From contig DASQMC010000035.1 of NCBI GenBank assembly GCA_035645695.1, forward strand, positions 54,491 through 118,490: a DNA stretch of 64,000 nt, written 5' to 3'. The notes under the pieces are model-generated. The model saw nothing but the letters and a program-made list of their open reading frames with translations. It was not told where the DNA came from and did no database searches. Both the position numbers and the translations under genes were made by a program. This document shows, piece by piece, positions 25,301-34,170 of the stretch. Numbering within the stretch: the stretch's first letter is position 1; each line of letters starts with the position of its first letter. This DNA is from JAIVJZ01 sp035645695. GTDB lineage: Bacteria; Acidobacteriota; Blastocatellia; Pyrinomonadales; Pyrinomonadaceae.

Positions 25301-28169
25301 GTCGAAGCTCACGGCGAACATGTCGATCAACGTCTCCGGCAGCGTCTTCTCGGCCAATCGCGGCGACCATTTGCAGGCGGCCGCTAATGACGCTTCGACG
25401 CTCAACGCGGTCTTCACCAACAACAACCTTTCGGGCGGGCATGCCACCGCGCTCGGCCAGGACATCGTGGTCAACGCGGCCGCACTGAGCAGCGGCGCGA
25501 CCATCACTTACGACATCAACGGCAACACCATCAACGGCGCGATCCTGAGCGCGATCACGACTAACCTCGGCGTGCCTTCGACCGGAGCTACGATGTCGGG
25601 CAGGATACGCAACAACATCATCGGTACGACGGGCGTCATCCGCTCCTGCTCGCAGCAGGCGAACGGCATCGCGATTGATTTGCACGGTGCGGGCACGCAC
25701 ACCGCCGCCGTCACCGGCAACACGATGCGGCAGTGCGGGGTTCGCGGCATCAACGTTACGGCCAACGACAGCATTGGCGGGAACCTGTTCCTGACCGTGC
25801 AGAGCAACACCGTTTTGGAAGGCGGGCCGGTCGATCCTGTCAGCATGGCTGGAAGCCGCCAGGCGTTCAACCTGCAAGCGGGTTCGACGGCGACTGACAC
25901 CAACTTCGTCTGCCTGCAACTCGGCGGCGCGGGCGCGCTCGCCAACAACTTCAATAAAGGCACGGAAGCCGGGAATGAAGATATTCGCGTAGGCAAGCAG
26001 AGCACCGCGAACGTGACGGTGCGCCTCCCCGGCTATGCAGGTGGCGCCAACGACACGACGGCGATTGCCAACTTCATCAAGGCTAATAATACAAGCAGCG
26101 AGGACGGCGTGGTAACTGTCACCGTGAGTGCGAGCGGCGCGGGCGGCTTCGTCGGCGGCGCGGCCTGTGCCCTCCCTGCGGGTGCCTTCGCTGAGGAAGC
26201 CGACTCATCTTCGCTGGCGAGCGCGCAGCCTGTCGCCAACAGCGACCCGGTAGTCTCGCAGCTGCAAACGTCTAATGTGAGCCAACCGGACGCGCCGCGG
26301 TTCATCGTAACGCAAGCGCAGAGTGCGCCGGTTAAACCTGCGACGCAGACCGCGACGACGGGTGTCGCCCCCGCCGCGAAGGAAACAACCAAACAAGCGG
26401 CGAAAGCCAAGACGCCTGACGTTCAGGCTGCGGCCAGTGCCTTCCCCGTCGCCCTCGGCGACATCGGGCCGGGCGAGTCCGTCACGGTTATCTTCAGCGT
26501 TAAGATCGCCGACGCGCTCCCGCAGTCCCAGACGCAGATCACGAATCAGGGACAAATCACGGGCACCAACTTCGCCGGTACGGTCTTGACCGACGACCCG
26601 GACGGCGGGGGCGCGAACGACCCGACCATAACCCCGGTTCTGACTGCTCCAAACATCGCCATCAACAGCGCGTCCGTCGCCGAACCCGCGTCGGGCACCG
26701 CGCCGATGGCCTTCACGGTCTCGCTCCAACATGCTTACGGCGCGCCCGTCTCGGTCAACTACCAGACTGCTGACGGCACGGCCACGGCGGGCACGGATTA
26801 CACCGCCGCCTCCGGCACGCTAACCTTCAGCCCGGGCGAGACGCTTCGCACCGTCGTCGTGGACGTTCTCGCCGACGGCGACGCGGCCGAGACGGACGAA
26901 ACCTTCACCCTCCAACTTCTGGAAACTCCGGTCAACGGCTATCTCGGCATGGTCACGACGGCGACCGGCACGATCACGACGGCCAACCCGCCGGGTACGG
27001 TGCTCATCTCCGAGGTTCGCACGAGCGGCCCCGGCGGCACGAACGACGACTTCGTCGAGTTGTACAACAACACCGATGCCAGCATCGACATCGGCAACTT
27101 CGCGCTCGTCAAGAGCGGCTCGAACTGCGGCGTCGCGCCCGTCGTGGTAGCGGTCATTCCGGTGGGCACGATGCTCCCGGCTCGCGGCCACTATCTCATC
27201 GCGGGTTCGGCCTACAGTCTCACGGCGTTGGCCGCAGCGGATCAAACCCTGCTCGCGACCGACGATATTGAAGCCGACCGCAACCTCGCCCTGTTCGACA
27301 CGGCGACGGCGGCCAACTTCTCTACCGGAACGCGCCGCGATGCCGTCGGCTTCGCGGGCAACAACACGGGCGATTGTGCCCTGCTTCTCGAAGGCACGAC
27401 CCTCTCGGCGGCGGGCGGCAGCACCTCCGAGTACAGCTTCGCACGCAAGTTGACGAGCGGCTTGCCCAAAGACACGAACGACAACACGGCGGACTTCATG
27501 CTCGTCTCGACGACGCCCGCCTTGCCCGTCGGCAGCAACACGACGCCGATCCTCGGCGCGCCGGGGACGGAGAATCTGGCCTCGCCCATCCAACGCAACG
27601 CCGCCGTCAAGGCGTCGCTCATCAACGGGACGGTCGCCACGACCGCGCCCCCCAACCGCGTGCGCAGCTCGTTCGGCGCAAACTCGACGAACGCCGCCTT
27701 CGGCACGCTCTCTATCCAGCGTCGCTTCAAGAACACGCTCGACGAGCCGGTAACGCGGCTTCGCTTCCGCATCGTCGACCTGACGACGATCAACAACCGG
27801 CAGGCCGGACAGGCTGACCTGCGCGTCCTCACTTCGACGGGCGCGGTCACAAATTCGGCGAACGTCGTGGTGGTCACGGTCAACGGCCTGACGCTCGAAG
27901 CCCCGCCGCAATCGAACGGCGGCGGCTTGAACTCCACGCTCTCCGTGGACTTGCAGGGCGGCGGTCTTGCGCCGGGCAGCTCGATAGACGTGCAGTTCCT
28001 GCTCGGCGTTCAGGAGCAGGGGGCGTTCAGCTTCTTCGTCAACGTGGAAGCCTTGCCCGGACTTGACCCTAACGCAAACCAAGCCACGCGCACGACGAAG
28101 GCCAACACGACGGCCAAGCAGCGGCGCAGCGCGGACACGGGAGGTGAGGCGAAGCCTGAACAGCAATAA
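22320..28169 (+). CDS. Giant exported surface protein (DUF11, cadherin-like, beta-helix, Calx-beta, lamin-tail)
   Basis: 1949 residues from the ATG at 22320, behind AAGGAG; an ATG at 22296 is upstream in frame. Signal peptide about 15-40. Then: DUF11-type region GDTINYTITVRNNSATD (about 102-140); cadherin-like/VCBS unit ending FTYTVSN (about 150-250); very long Gly/Asn/Thr-rich parallel beta-helix (about 255-1290), with many 'NxGTGVLL' turns; second DUF11-like segment near 1380-1435; Calx-beta domain VNYQTADGTATAGTDYTAAS (about 1443-1555); lamin-tail-type domain TVLISEVRTSGPGGTNDDFV (about 1558-1690). No autotransporter barrel or sorting motif is obvious. Probably an adhesin or surface-layer protein. 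Confidence 0.88.
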   Translation: MKSFTPTPGVSTSRAFLASLLTCIILVAPLTPVGFASTNASRLAQTRSKSADKQQPPPTPGARSQGDGQKEPPVAATIAASDITATKTDAIANDTLNDGKAQGGDTINYTITVRNNSATDTATGVVLNDTIDPNTTIVDGSLHAQPQARNDAYTTVGNTLLEAGLASPSGNPAVTSTVKVFDNDTAATDPSTLVSFDATTPNSGTVTLNPDGSFSYLPAPGFTGTDTFTYTVSNSAVPSLTDTATVTITVSNRVWYVNNAAAAGGDGRSSSPFQTLAPVNGAGGAGDSDAAGDYIYLFTGNAAYTTGLTLEADQFFIGNGVALVVGSHTLRAAGTRPTLSNGAGNALTLAVNTNTQGLNLTAASNAAIFGSGISGAAVNVSDVNVSTTGTGTGVSLTNQAAPFNYSGGGTGSAISGNSSGTAVLISGGNANITFSGTPISQNSGRAIDIQTRTGGTVSFNNGSTVTQTAGSTDAVVLRNNTGGSVINFSNNVNLTTNAGRGLYTDNSTGSFTLNMNAANNNISATGGAAIDVEDIAADLAFVNLTSTNSVAAGGSSGVRISNLSNTPAGRSVTVTGTTTVSNSAGTGVLINSNAAAISFATLNSAPAAGQIGLLADSNSGTVSSTGGTITTSDAIAVSVLNSPLNMTLASVSTDNTGDSDPGVSLNGLTGTLTMNGGALTGGNAQGFLANGQNGNITYNGTISQANAFRVIEVTNKTGGTVNFGGAVSSTSGTGTGVLLNANGNTTINFTGGLALTTNANPAFTATGGGTVNVCDESPCNPNATGALVNTLTTTTGTALNVANTNIGLNELEFRSISSNGAANGIVLNNTGTTNAFGGLTVSGNSSGQCGGAVSLTTPVTIITVPNAVDCTGGTIQNSTGAGILLTSTRNVSLTRMRIINGQNDGIFGTSVTNFTLASSLVDNNGDAVEEAGLDFANLHGASSITNSTVRLSHENNIEVRNNANNGSQATLTVTGSAITNDSTNIQSDDGILYESKLTANMSINVSGSVFSANRGDHLQAAANDASTLNAVFTNNNLSGGHATALGQDIVVNAAALSSGATITYDINGNTINGAILSAITTNLGVPSTGATMSGRIRNNIIGTTGVIRSCSQQANGIAIDLHGAGTHTAAVTGNTMRQCGVRGINVTANDSIGGNLFLTVQSNTVLEGGPVDPVSMAGSRQAFNLQAGSTATDTNFVCLQLGGAGALANNFNKGTEAGNEDIRVGKQSTANVTVRLPGYAGGANDTTAIANFIKANNTSSEDGVVTVTVSASGAGGFVGGAACALPAGAFAEEADSSSLASAQPVANSDPVVSQLQTSNVSQPDAPRFIVTQAQSAPVKPATQTATTGVAPAAKETTKQAAKAKTPDVQAAASAFPVALGDIGPGESVTVIFSVKIADALPQSQTQITNQGQITGTNFAGTVLTDDPDGGGANDPTITPVLTAPNIAINSASVAEPASGTAPMAFTVSLQHAYGAPVSVNYQTADGTATAGTDYTAASGTLTFSPGETLRTVVVDVLADGDAAETDETFTLQLLETPVNGYLGMVTTATGTITTANPPGTVLISEVRTSGPGGTNDDFVELYNNTDASIDIGNFALVKSGSNCGVAPVVVAVIPVGTMLPARGHYLIAGSAYSLTALAAADQTLLATDDIEADRNLALFDTATAANFSTGTRRDAVGFAGNNTGDCALLLEGTTLSAAGGSTSEYSFARKLTSGLPKDTNDNTADFMLVSTTPALPVGSNTTPILGAPGTENLASPIQRNAAVKASLINGTVATTAPPNRVRSSFGANSTNAAFGTLSIQRRFKNTLDEPVTRLRFRIVDLTTINNRQAGQADLRVLTSTGAVTNSANVVVVTVNGLTLEAPPQSNGGGLNSTLSVDLQGGGLAPGSSIDVQFLLGVQEQGAFSFFVNVEALPGLDPNANQATRTTKANTTAKQRRSADTGGEAKPEQQ

Positions 28170-28222
28170 CCGCCACACTCCCTAACAGTTTCGCTCAGGC
28201 TGAAAAGCATTGAGCGAAAAGG

Positions 28223-28266
28223 AGAGGCCGCCGGTGCAGCGAGGGCACCGGCGGCCTCTTCATTTA
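28223..28266 (+). terminator. Rho-independent-type terminator of the surface-protein gene
   Basis: Perfect 15-bp GC-rich stem (AGAGGCCGCCGGTGC / GCACCGGCGGCCTCT, 28223-28237 and 28245-28259) with a 7-base loop, followed by TCATTT. It lies 54 bases after the stop codon. Confidence 0.85.
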
Positions 28267-28268
28267 GA

Positions 28269-28429
28269 AACGATGAAGGAGGAACGCTGAACGATGAAGT
28301 AATAGAGATTGAATCATCGGTTCATTGATTCATTGATTCAATACTTTCATTTCTTCATTGAACCGATAAATCAATGGATCAATGAATCAATCTTTTCTGT
28401 TCATCGTTCCGCGTTCCTCCTTCATCGTT
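28269..28429. repeat. Nested word-repeat palindrome
   Basis: The outer arms (28269-28298 and 28400-28429, 30 bp, one mismatch) are built from AACGATGAA words, as at 14857, 46305 and 63.2 kb. An inner imperfect inverted repeat (about 28309-28341 and 28359-28392) uses a different word, ATTGATTCATTG. It lies between convergent genes. Confidence 0.9.
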
Positions 28430-28433
28430 CGCC

Positions 28434-30281
28434 TCAGTCGCCCCAGACGCGCGTGAAAGCCTCTTCCAGTTGGTCGCGCCAACTCGTCCAGTTATGCCCG
28501 GCGGCGGCTTCCCTGTAGGCGACCGGGAAGCCTTTGCCCGCCAGCATCACGCGCACGCGGCGATTCACTTTCCAGATCGGCTCCAACAGTCCAACGTCGA
28601 AATAAAACTTCATCGGCCGCGCTTGCCCGATAGGCTCCAGCCCTGCAAGCGCCGTCACCACGCGCTCGTCGTCGATCTGAAAGGCAGTGGACTGCCCCGC
28701 CACGCGCTCGAACACGTCCGGGTGACGGATGGCCGTCCAGACGGAGATCACGCCGCCGAGGCTCGCGCCCATCAGAGCGCGAGCCTCGCGCACCGGGCGC
28801 GTGCGGTAACGCGCGTCAACAAAGGGCACGAGTTCCTTTGCCATGAAGTCCGCAAATTTGTCATTCGCCCAGTATTCTTTGAAGCGGTCGTTCGGGTCTA
28901 CGAAAACGATGATGAAGGGCGCGACGCGCCCCTCCGCCATCAAACGATCCGCGACGACGGCCGCGCGTGCGCGCGTCACGTACTCGGAGCCGTCCTGCAA
29001 ATACAAGACGGGGTAGCGCACCGCCGCATCGCGCGCGTAGCCGGGCGGCAGGTAGATTTGAATTTTGCGCTTGCCCACTCCGAGCGCGTTGGCCTCCTGC
29101 ACATCCGGCCGCTCCAACGTGCCGCGCAAAGCCCGGTTTTCTTCCGCGAGCGCGGAGGGGCGATAGCCGGGCATGGTGAAGAAGTTGTTGAAGCCCCCGA
29201 CGCCGTTATCGAGTTTGCGTTCGTTCAGAGGATCGTCAATCCACTCGCCGTCGGCGATGAACTTGTATTCGACACGCGCATCCGGCGCAAACTTGCGCGT
29301 CAGGTATTTCACGTCCGTTCCCGCCAGTTCGCGCAGGACGACGCGGCGCGGGCTCCAACTCGTGAAATCCCCCGCCACCTCCACCTGCTTCGCCTTGCCG
29401 CGATACACGAAAGTCACCTGCCCGTCTTCGACGATGGGGCTGCTCGTCGCCTTCTTCAAACGCTCAAGGAGGGCGGGCGGCGGCGCGTTCGCAGCCTCGA
29501 CCGCGCGCAGCTCTTCCTTCGTCCGCCCGCGCAGCGAGAGGCGTCGAAACGCGCTCGCGCCCGTTTGTTTATGCCAGCCGAAGACCATCGTCGTTTCTCC
29601 TTCGGGCACGCGGAAATCCGATTCCGCCACGCCGTCTTTGTTCACCGGCACCTCGCGCGTCTCGCCGTTAACCGACGCGTAGACGCGCGTTCCCACCCCG
29701 ACCCGCGCGCCCAGTTTCAATACCGTGCCCGCTTCCAGATGTTGCAAGTCCTCTTCGGCATAGGTGCTGCCCGACGCGTCGGCGTCCGCCGGGGGCGTAT
29801 TCCGTGTGTAGCGCGCCGCGACGATGTCGGGCGTCTCAAGGTTGCGCCCCTCCGAGAGGTTTGCCGCCAGTCGTATGAACTGCGCCATCGTCCACGCGAG
29901 CGGCGTCGCGGAACCCGTGCCCTCGCCGAAGACCAAATCCGGGTGCGGTGATTCGCGCCTGTCCCAGATTTGTTCGGGCAGCATCAAGCCCTCGTTCGCG
30001 AAACCGAGCATGTGATCGAGACGCATGAGCGCATTCGTGCGTTCCCCGCGCGCGAGTTCGTATTGGCCGCGCTCGACCGAGAGCAAAGCCCACAGGCGAC
30101 CTTTGCCCGTGTACTTGCCGTCGAAATTCCACGGCCGCCCGTCGTCCATCTCACCGTAGCCGTCGTGGTTGTAGCGATACCAAGCCGCTCCGTTCGGCGT
30201 CTCGACGCGCAACACCTTGTCCACCACCGCAAGCGAGCGCGCGATCAAGGGATCGTCGGCGCGACGTATGCCGAGGCGCAC
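28434..30281 (-). CDS. GH15 glucoamylase C-terminal part fused to CBM48-like domain and esterase (remnant, 5' part lost)
   Basis: 615 residues if read from a GTG at 30281; the frame is open a little further. It begins inside the GH15 (alpha/alpha)6 barrel at LVRLGIRRADDPLI and YRYNHDGYGEMDDGRPWNF and keeps the catalytic-base region FANEGLMLPEQIWDRRE. About residues 265-360 form an E-set/CBM48-like domain (VTFVYRGKAKQVEVAGDF, FTSWSP). Residues about 380-610 are an alpha/beta-hydrolase esterase of the enterochelin/Fes type with GASLGG around the nucleophile Ser. The N-terminal domain and most of the barrel are missing (fragment 30311-30568). The esterase part may still be functional if expressed. 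Confidence 0.75.
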   Translation of the reverse strand: MRLGIRRADDPLIARSLAVVDKVLRVETPNGAAWYRYNHDGYGEMDDGRPWNFDGKYTGKGRLWALLSVERGQYELARGERTNALMRLDHMLGFANEGLMLPEQIWDRRESPHPDLVFGEGTGSATPLAWTMAQFIRLAANLSEGRNLETPDIVAARYTRNTPPADADASGSTYAEEDLQHLEAGTVLKLGARVGVGTRVYASVNGETREVPVNKDGVAESDFRVPEGETTMVFGWHKQTGASAFRRLSLRGRTKEELRAVEAANAPPPALLERLKKATSSPIVEDGQVTFVYRGKAKQVEVAGDFTSWSPRRVVLRELAGTDVKYLTRKFAPDARVEYKFIADGEWIDDPLNERKLDNGVGGFNNFFTMPGYRPSALAEENRALRGTLERPDVQEANALGVGKRKIQIYLPPGYARDAAVRYPVLYLQDGSEYVTRARAAVVADRLMAEGRVAPFIIVFVDPNDRFKEYWANDKFADFMAKELVPFVDARYRTRPVREARALMGASLGGVISVWTAIRHPDVFERVAGQSTAFQIDDERVVTALAGLEPIGQARPMKFYFDVGLLEPIWKVNRRVRVMLAGKGFPVAYREAAAGHNWTSWRDQLEEAFTRVWGD

Positions 30282-30310
30282 GAGTTCGAGACAATGGCGA
30301 ACTGCAACTC

Positions 30311-30568
30311 CTACGAGTTCGCCACGTCCACCGTGGGGTAATAGACCTCCGTCAACACGCCGCCCCGCAGCGTGAACCAGACCTTCGATTCGAGCGTGTT
30401 CGACGTGCCGACGCCCTGCTTGCCCGCGCTAGGCCAACGCGCCTCCGCGCCCGGCGCGCCCGGCGCAAGGTTGTTCCCCGTCTGCGCCTGCGCCGCGCCG
30501 GTCAAAGCCCACGCCAAAACAAAAAGGACGCACCACGTTGATGCGTCCCGCACAAGTTTAACTTTCAT
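30311..30568 (-). pseudogene. Glucodextranase/GH15 N-terminal domain fragment
   Basis: 85 codons: signal peptide (VLFVLAWALTGAAQAQ), then APGAPGAEARWPSAGKQGVG, TSNTLESKVWFTLRGG and VLTEVYYPTVDV, the start of the GH15 domain N. The frame ends in a TAG at 30313-30311. The sequence beyond the stop (ELQFA) still looks like family sequence. Within a few bases, the -1 frame carries the far C-terminal half of the same enzyme family (see 28434-30281). GAACTCGT occurs on both sides of the junction. Confidence 0.75.
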
Positions 30569-30619
30569 CGCTCACTCATCCGGTTATAGTAGATTGCAAT
30601 CGCATGAAACTGATCTTTT

Positions 30620-30719
30620 CTCTGTGCCCCCTGTGGTGTTCTCTGTGTCTGCGGTGGTGAATGTAGATATACAAGCATTCACCACCGCAGACACAGAGAA
30701 CACCACAGGGGGCACAGAG
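30620..30719. repeat. Perfect 44-bp inverted repeat of CTCTGTG / CACAGAG words
   Basis: Arms at 30620-30663 and 30676-30719 are exact reverse complements with a 12-base loop. The arms carry CTCTGTG-type words. No gene fits here. Confidence 0.93.
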
Positions 30720-30782
30720 GGTCTCATTCAAATGCAAGCCGTTATAGCTGATTGTTGAAACACCTCATCCACGTCTTCCCGC

Positions 30783-30820
30783 GCGCCTCCCGCGTGAGAT
30801 CGATCTCATGCGGGAGGCGC
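30783..30820 (-). terminator. Terminator-like hairpin after the xyl operon
   Basis: A 19-bp stem with one mismatch (GCGCCTCCCGCGTGAGATC / GATCTCATGCGGGAGGCGC) starts 20 bases after the xylH stop. No clear T-run follows on the minus strand. Confidence 0.7.
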
Positions 30821-30839
30821 GTGGGAGGCGAAGTTAGTT

Positions 30840-32078
30840 TTATCCCTGCTTGCGCCCGAGCATGTCGAGGCCGACGGCCGTGACGAGAATCGCGCCCTTG
30901 ATGATGTACTGCGAATAAGGCTGCACATTCAACAGCGACATGCCGTTGTCGAGGCTCGCCATGAACAGCGCGCCGAGGCACGCGCCGAAGACCGTCCCGC
31001 GCCCGCCCATCAAACTAGTCCCGCCGATAACGCAGGCGGCGATAGCGTCGAGTTCGAGTAAATTTCCCGCGTCCGGCGACGCGCTTCCCACGCGCGCCGT
31101 GTAGATCAGCGAGGCCACGCCCGCCAGCACGCCCATGATGCAGAAGACCGCCCAGATGTGATTGCGCACGTTGATGCCGGAGAGCCGCGCCGCATCCGGG
31201 TTGCCGCCGATGGCGTAGAGGTAGCGGCCGAACGTCGTGTTCTGCGTGAGGAACGCCCCCGCGAGCGCCACGACGATCAAAATGACGACCGGGATCGGCA
31301 TCCCTTCATAAGCGTTCATGCGCAGGATGAACAGCACGACGACGAGCGACGGCAGCACGATGCGGAGCGCGAGGTTCAACACGCTCGCCTTCCCCAACCC
31401 GTAACGCTCGTGCGCACGGTGACGCCTGACGTTCATCCACACGATCCCGGCGACGGCAAGGAGCGCGAGCGCCAGCCCCGCCGGGCGCGTCACGAACTGC
31501 TGCCCGATGGCCTTAAAGCCCGGCAGCGTGATCGGGATCGTCTCGCCTCTCGTCATGCCCAGCACGACGCCGCGCCACGCCAGCAACCCGCCGAGCGTGA
31601 CGATGAAGGCCGGGATGTTCGCGTAAGCGACGAGCGCGCCCTGCGCCTGAGATACCGCGAGGCCGACGATGATCGCCGCCGCGATTGTCGGCAGCAACCC
31701 CCAGTTGTTCGACCCTTGCGCGACCGCCGCCACGCCGCCGATGAACCCGACGAGCGAGCCGACCGAGAGATCGATGTTCCCCGTCACGATCACCATCAAC
31801 ATCCCGACGGCGAGCACGCCCGTCACGGCCGTCTGTCGCATCAGATTCGAGAAGTTGCGCGGGTCGAGAAAAATCCCGTCGGTCGCATAATTGAAATAGA
31901 GCCAGATGGCGACGAGCGCGAACAGCATCGTGTAAGCGCGCAGCGCGTCGGTCGGCACGCGAAAGCCGCCGATGCGCGTCTGCCGCGTCAACTCCGCGCC
32001 CCCGCCGCTGCCCGCGGGCGCAACGTCCGAGTTGACCGGCGGGCGATCCGCTACCGGCTCATTTGCTTGTTGGCTCAT
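30840..32078 (-). CDS. xylH: Sugar ABC transporter permease, XylH-like
   Basis: 412 residues. The ATG at 32078 is preceded by GGAG. It is a polytopic membrane protein with about 10 hydrophobic segments, and GNIDLSVGSLVGFIGGVAAV and LSGINVRNHIWAVFCIMGVLAG are typical of the BPD_transp_2 family (RbsC/XylH). The long cytoplasmic part with MNVRRHRAHERYGLG favours the XylH subgroup. It forms the membrane part of the transporter with the XylG-like ATPase upstream (32-bp gap) and the XylF-like binding protein. Confidence 0.88.
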   Translation of the reverse strand: MSQQANEPVADRPPVNSDVAPAGSGGGAELTRQTRIGGFRVPTDALRAYTMLFALVAIWLYFNYATDGIFLDPRNFSNLMRQTAVTGVLAVGMLMVIVTGNIDLSVGSLVGFIGGVAAVAQGSNNWGLLPTIAAAIIVGLAVSQAQGALVAYANIPAFIVTLGGLLAWRGVVLGMTRGETIPITLPGFKAIGQQFVTRPAGLALALLAVAGIVWMNVRRHRAHERYGLGKASVLNLALRIVLPSLVVVLFILRMNAYEGMPIPVVILIVVALAGAFLTQNTTFGRYLYAIGGNPDAARLSGINVRNHIWAVFCIMGVLAGVASLIYTARVGSASPDAGNLLELDAIAACVIGGTSLMGGRGTVFGACLGALFMASLDNGMSLLNVQPYSQYIIKGAILVTAVGLDMLGRKQG

Positions 32079-32110
32079 GGACACTCCGATGAGAATTATA
32101 AACTTAAAAT

Positions 32111-33670
32111 TTACGCGGCCGTTTGTGTGTGGCCGGTCGCGCAGGCCATGACTTTTTCCGGCGTCGCGCTGCCGCGAGTGAACTCGCCCGTCACGCGCCC
32201 TTCGTGCAGGACGAGCACGCGGTCTGAGAGGCCGAGCACTTCGGGCAGTTCCGAGGAGACGAGCACGATGGCGAGGCCGGACTTCGCGAGCCGGTTGATC
32301 TGCGCGTAGATTTCCTGCTTCGCGCCGACATCGATGCCGCGCGTCGGCTCGTCCAGAAAGAGCACGCGCGGGTTCGTCAGCAGCCACTTGGCGAGCACGA
32401 CCTTCTGCTGGTTGCCGCCCGAGAGCGTGCCCGCGACGGCGAAGACCGAGTTGGCCTTGACGCGCAGTTCTTTCATCGAGCGATTGCCCTCGGCCGCTTC
32501 CCTGTCGACGTTGGTCACGAAACGGCCGGAGATGCGCGCCAGTCCGGCGAGCGTCATGTTGTTCAGGATTGTCTGGTCGAGCACGAGGCCGAAGCGCTTG
32601 CGATCCTCCGTCACGAAGCCGAGACCCTGACGGATGGCATCCGCCGGGCTCTCTACGCGAACGCGCTTGCCCTCGATGCGCACCTCGCCCGTCGTGCGCC
32701 CCGCGTGCGCGCCGAATAGCGCCATCAGGAGATCGCTGCGCCCCGCGCCCATCAAACCCGCCACGCCGAGCACCTCGCCGCGCCGCACCGCGAAACTCAC
32801 CCCGTCAACCAAAAGCTTCCCCGCCGCGTTCGGGTCTTCAACCGTGATGCCCCGCGCCTCGAACAACACGTCGCCCTGCGCGTGATCGGGCGCGGGGAAG
32901 ATGTCCCCGACTTCGCGGCCGACCATCAGCGAGATGACCGCCGGTTCGTCGAGCGCGCTCGCCCGCTCTGTCCCCACCGTGCGGCCGTCGCGCAGGACGG
33001 TGATGCGGTCGCTCAGGCGAAACACCTCGTCGAGTTTGTGCGAGATGTAGATCATGCCGACGCCGCGCGCCGCGCGCAGGTCGTTGAGAATGCGAAAAAG
33101 CGTTTCGACTTCCGCGTCGGTGAGCGCGGCCGTCGGCTCGTCGAGCACGAGGAGGCGCGCCTCTTGCGAGAGCGCCTTGGCGATCTCGACGAGTTGCTGC
33201 TGGCCGATGCCGAGATTACGGATGGGCGTGCGCGGGTCGAGCGGAAGGCGCAGGTCTGCGAGCAGACGGCGCGAGCGGGCGTAGAGTTCGTCCCAGCGGA
33301 TGACGCCGAAGCGGCGCGGCTCGCGCCCCAGAAAGATGTTCTCGCCGATGGTCATCTCTTTGACGAGCGAGAGTTCCTGGTAGATGACGGCGATTCCGGC
33401 CGCCTCCGCATCGCGAACGCCGCGAAAATGTTTGACCGCGCCCTCGATGCGAATCTCGCCGCCGTATTCGGGGTAGGGGTAGACGCCGCCGAGCACCTTC
33501 ATCAGCGTTGACTTGCCCGCGCCGTTTTCACCGACGAGCGCGTGAAACTCGCCCCTGCGCAAATCGAAGGTTACGCCGTCGAGCGCGCGCACGCCGGGGA
33601 AGGTCTTCGTGATGTCGCGCATCTCCAGGAAAGGCGCTGCCCCGGCGTTGTTGTCGAAGGTGGTCGCCAT
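32111..33670 (-). CDS. xylG: Sugar ABC transporter ATP-binding protein, XylG-like
   Basis: 519 residues from the ATG at 33670; a TTG at 33679 is an alternative. Two tandem ABC domains. The first has Walker A GENGAGKST, signature LGIGQQQLVEIAKAL and Walker B LLVLDEPTAAL. The second has the degenerate Walker A GLMGAGRSD, signature LSGGNQQKVVLAKWL and LFLDEPTRGID. This is the RbsA/XylG arrangement. It couples ATP hydrolysis to uptake through the permease encoded downstream. Confidence 0.93.
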   Translation of the reverse strand: MATTFDNNAGAAPFLEMRDITKTFPGVRALDGVTFDLRRGEFHALVGENGAGKSTLMKVLGGVYPYPEYGGEIRIEGAVKHFRGVRDAEAAGIAVIYQELSLVKEMTIGENIFLGREPRRFGVIRWDELYARSRRLLADLRLPLDPRTPIRNLGIGQQQLVEIAKALSQEARLLVLDEPTAALTDAEVETLFRILNDLRAARGVGMIYISHKLDEVFRLSDRITVLRDGRTVGTERASALDEPAVISLMVGREVGDIFPAPDHAQGDVLFEARGITVEDPNAAGKLLVDGVSFAVRRGEVLGVAGLMGAGRSDLLMALFGAHAGRTTGEVRIEGKRVRVESPADAIRQGLGFVTEDRKRFGLVLDQTILNNMTLAGLARISGRFVTNVDREAAEGNRSMKELRVKANSVFAVAGTLSGGNQQKVVLAKWLLTNPRVLFLDEPTRGIDVGAKQEIYAQINRLAKSGLAIVLVSSELPEVLGLSDRVLVLHEGRVTGEFTRGSATPEKVMACATGHTQTAA

Positions 33671-33679
33671 CTCGTTCAA

Positions 33680-34084
33680 TCAAGGGCGTGCGGCGGAGGC
33701 GGGCGCGTTCCCGTTCCAGATGTCCGCGTGAAGTTTCCAGACGCCGCCGTCTCGCTTCCAGAGCACGATGTATTTTCCGATCATCTCCGCGCGCCCTCCG
33801 CCCGGCGCATCCATGCCGAGCGTGAACTGTCCGATCTCTGTGGCGAGATCGCCGCCGCTCGATTCCACTTCCACGGTTTCGAGCGTCGCCGACTTGACGC
33901 CCATCTTCATCGCGCCTCGCCAGAAAGCCTCTATTGCATCCGCGCCGCGCACGGGCGGTGTGTCGGGCGGCATGAGGTGCGCGTCCGCGGTGTAGAGCGC
34001 GGCCACGCCCGCCGCGTCGCCGTGCTTGAAGAGTTCGGCAAACTTCAAATTAATGTTCCTGATCTCCTCGCGTATTTCCTCCAT
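33680..34084 (-). CDS. NTF2-like (DUF4440/SgcJ-type) protein inside the xyl operon
   Basis: 134 residues from the ATG at 34084, which has AGGA 7 bases upstream. The frame continues 62 codons further upstream, into the hairpin and the xylF 3' end, but initiation there is unlikely. The fold is indicated by INLKFAELFKHGDAAGVAAL, YTADAHLMPPDTPPVRGADA and the terminal WKLHADIWN. It stands between xylF and xylG, an unusual companion for the transporter. It could be an intracellular binder or enzyme for the imported compound; this is inference. Confidence 0.8.
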   Translation of the reverse strand: MEEIREEIRNINLKFAELFKHGDAAGVAALYTADAHLMPPDTPPVRGADAIEAFWRGAMKMGVKSATLETVEVESSGGDLATEIGQFTLGMDAPGGGRAEMIGKYIVLWKRDGGVWKLHADIWNGNAPASAARP

Positions 34085-34170
34085 CACACGATCCTCCACA
34101 GGGGTTATCGAAGGCGTCTCGCGAGGCTTTTTAGCGCGCGCCCCGTGCGCCTTCCGAACGGGAACTTGAG

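Noticed and set aside
24531..25919. Minus-strand open frame of 462 codons
   Set aside because: Shadow of the beta-helix region, which has a periodic codon pattern that keeps opposite frames open.
26820..28178. Minus-strand open frame of 452 codons
   Set aside because: Antisense to the large surface protein; Arg/Val/Ala-rich shadow with no signals.
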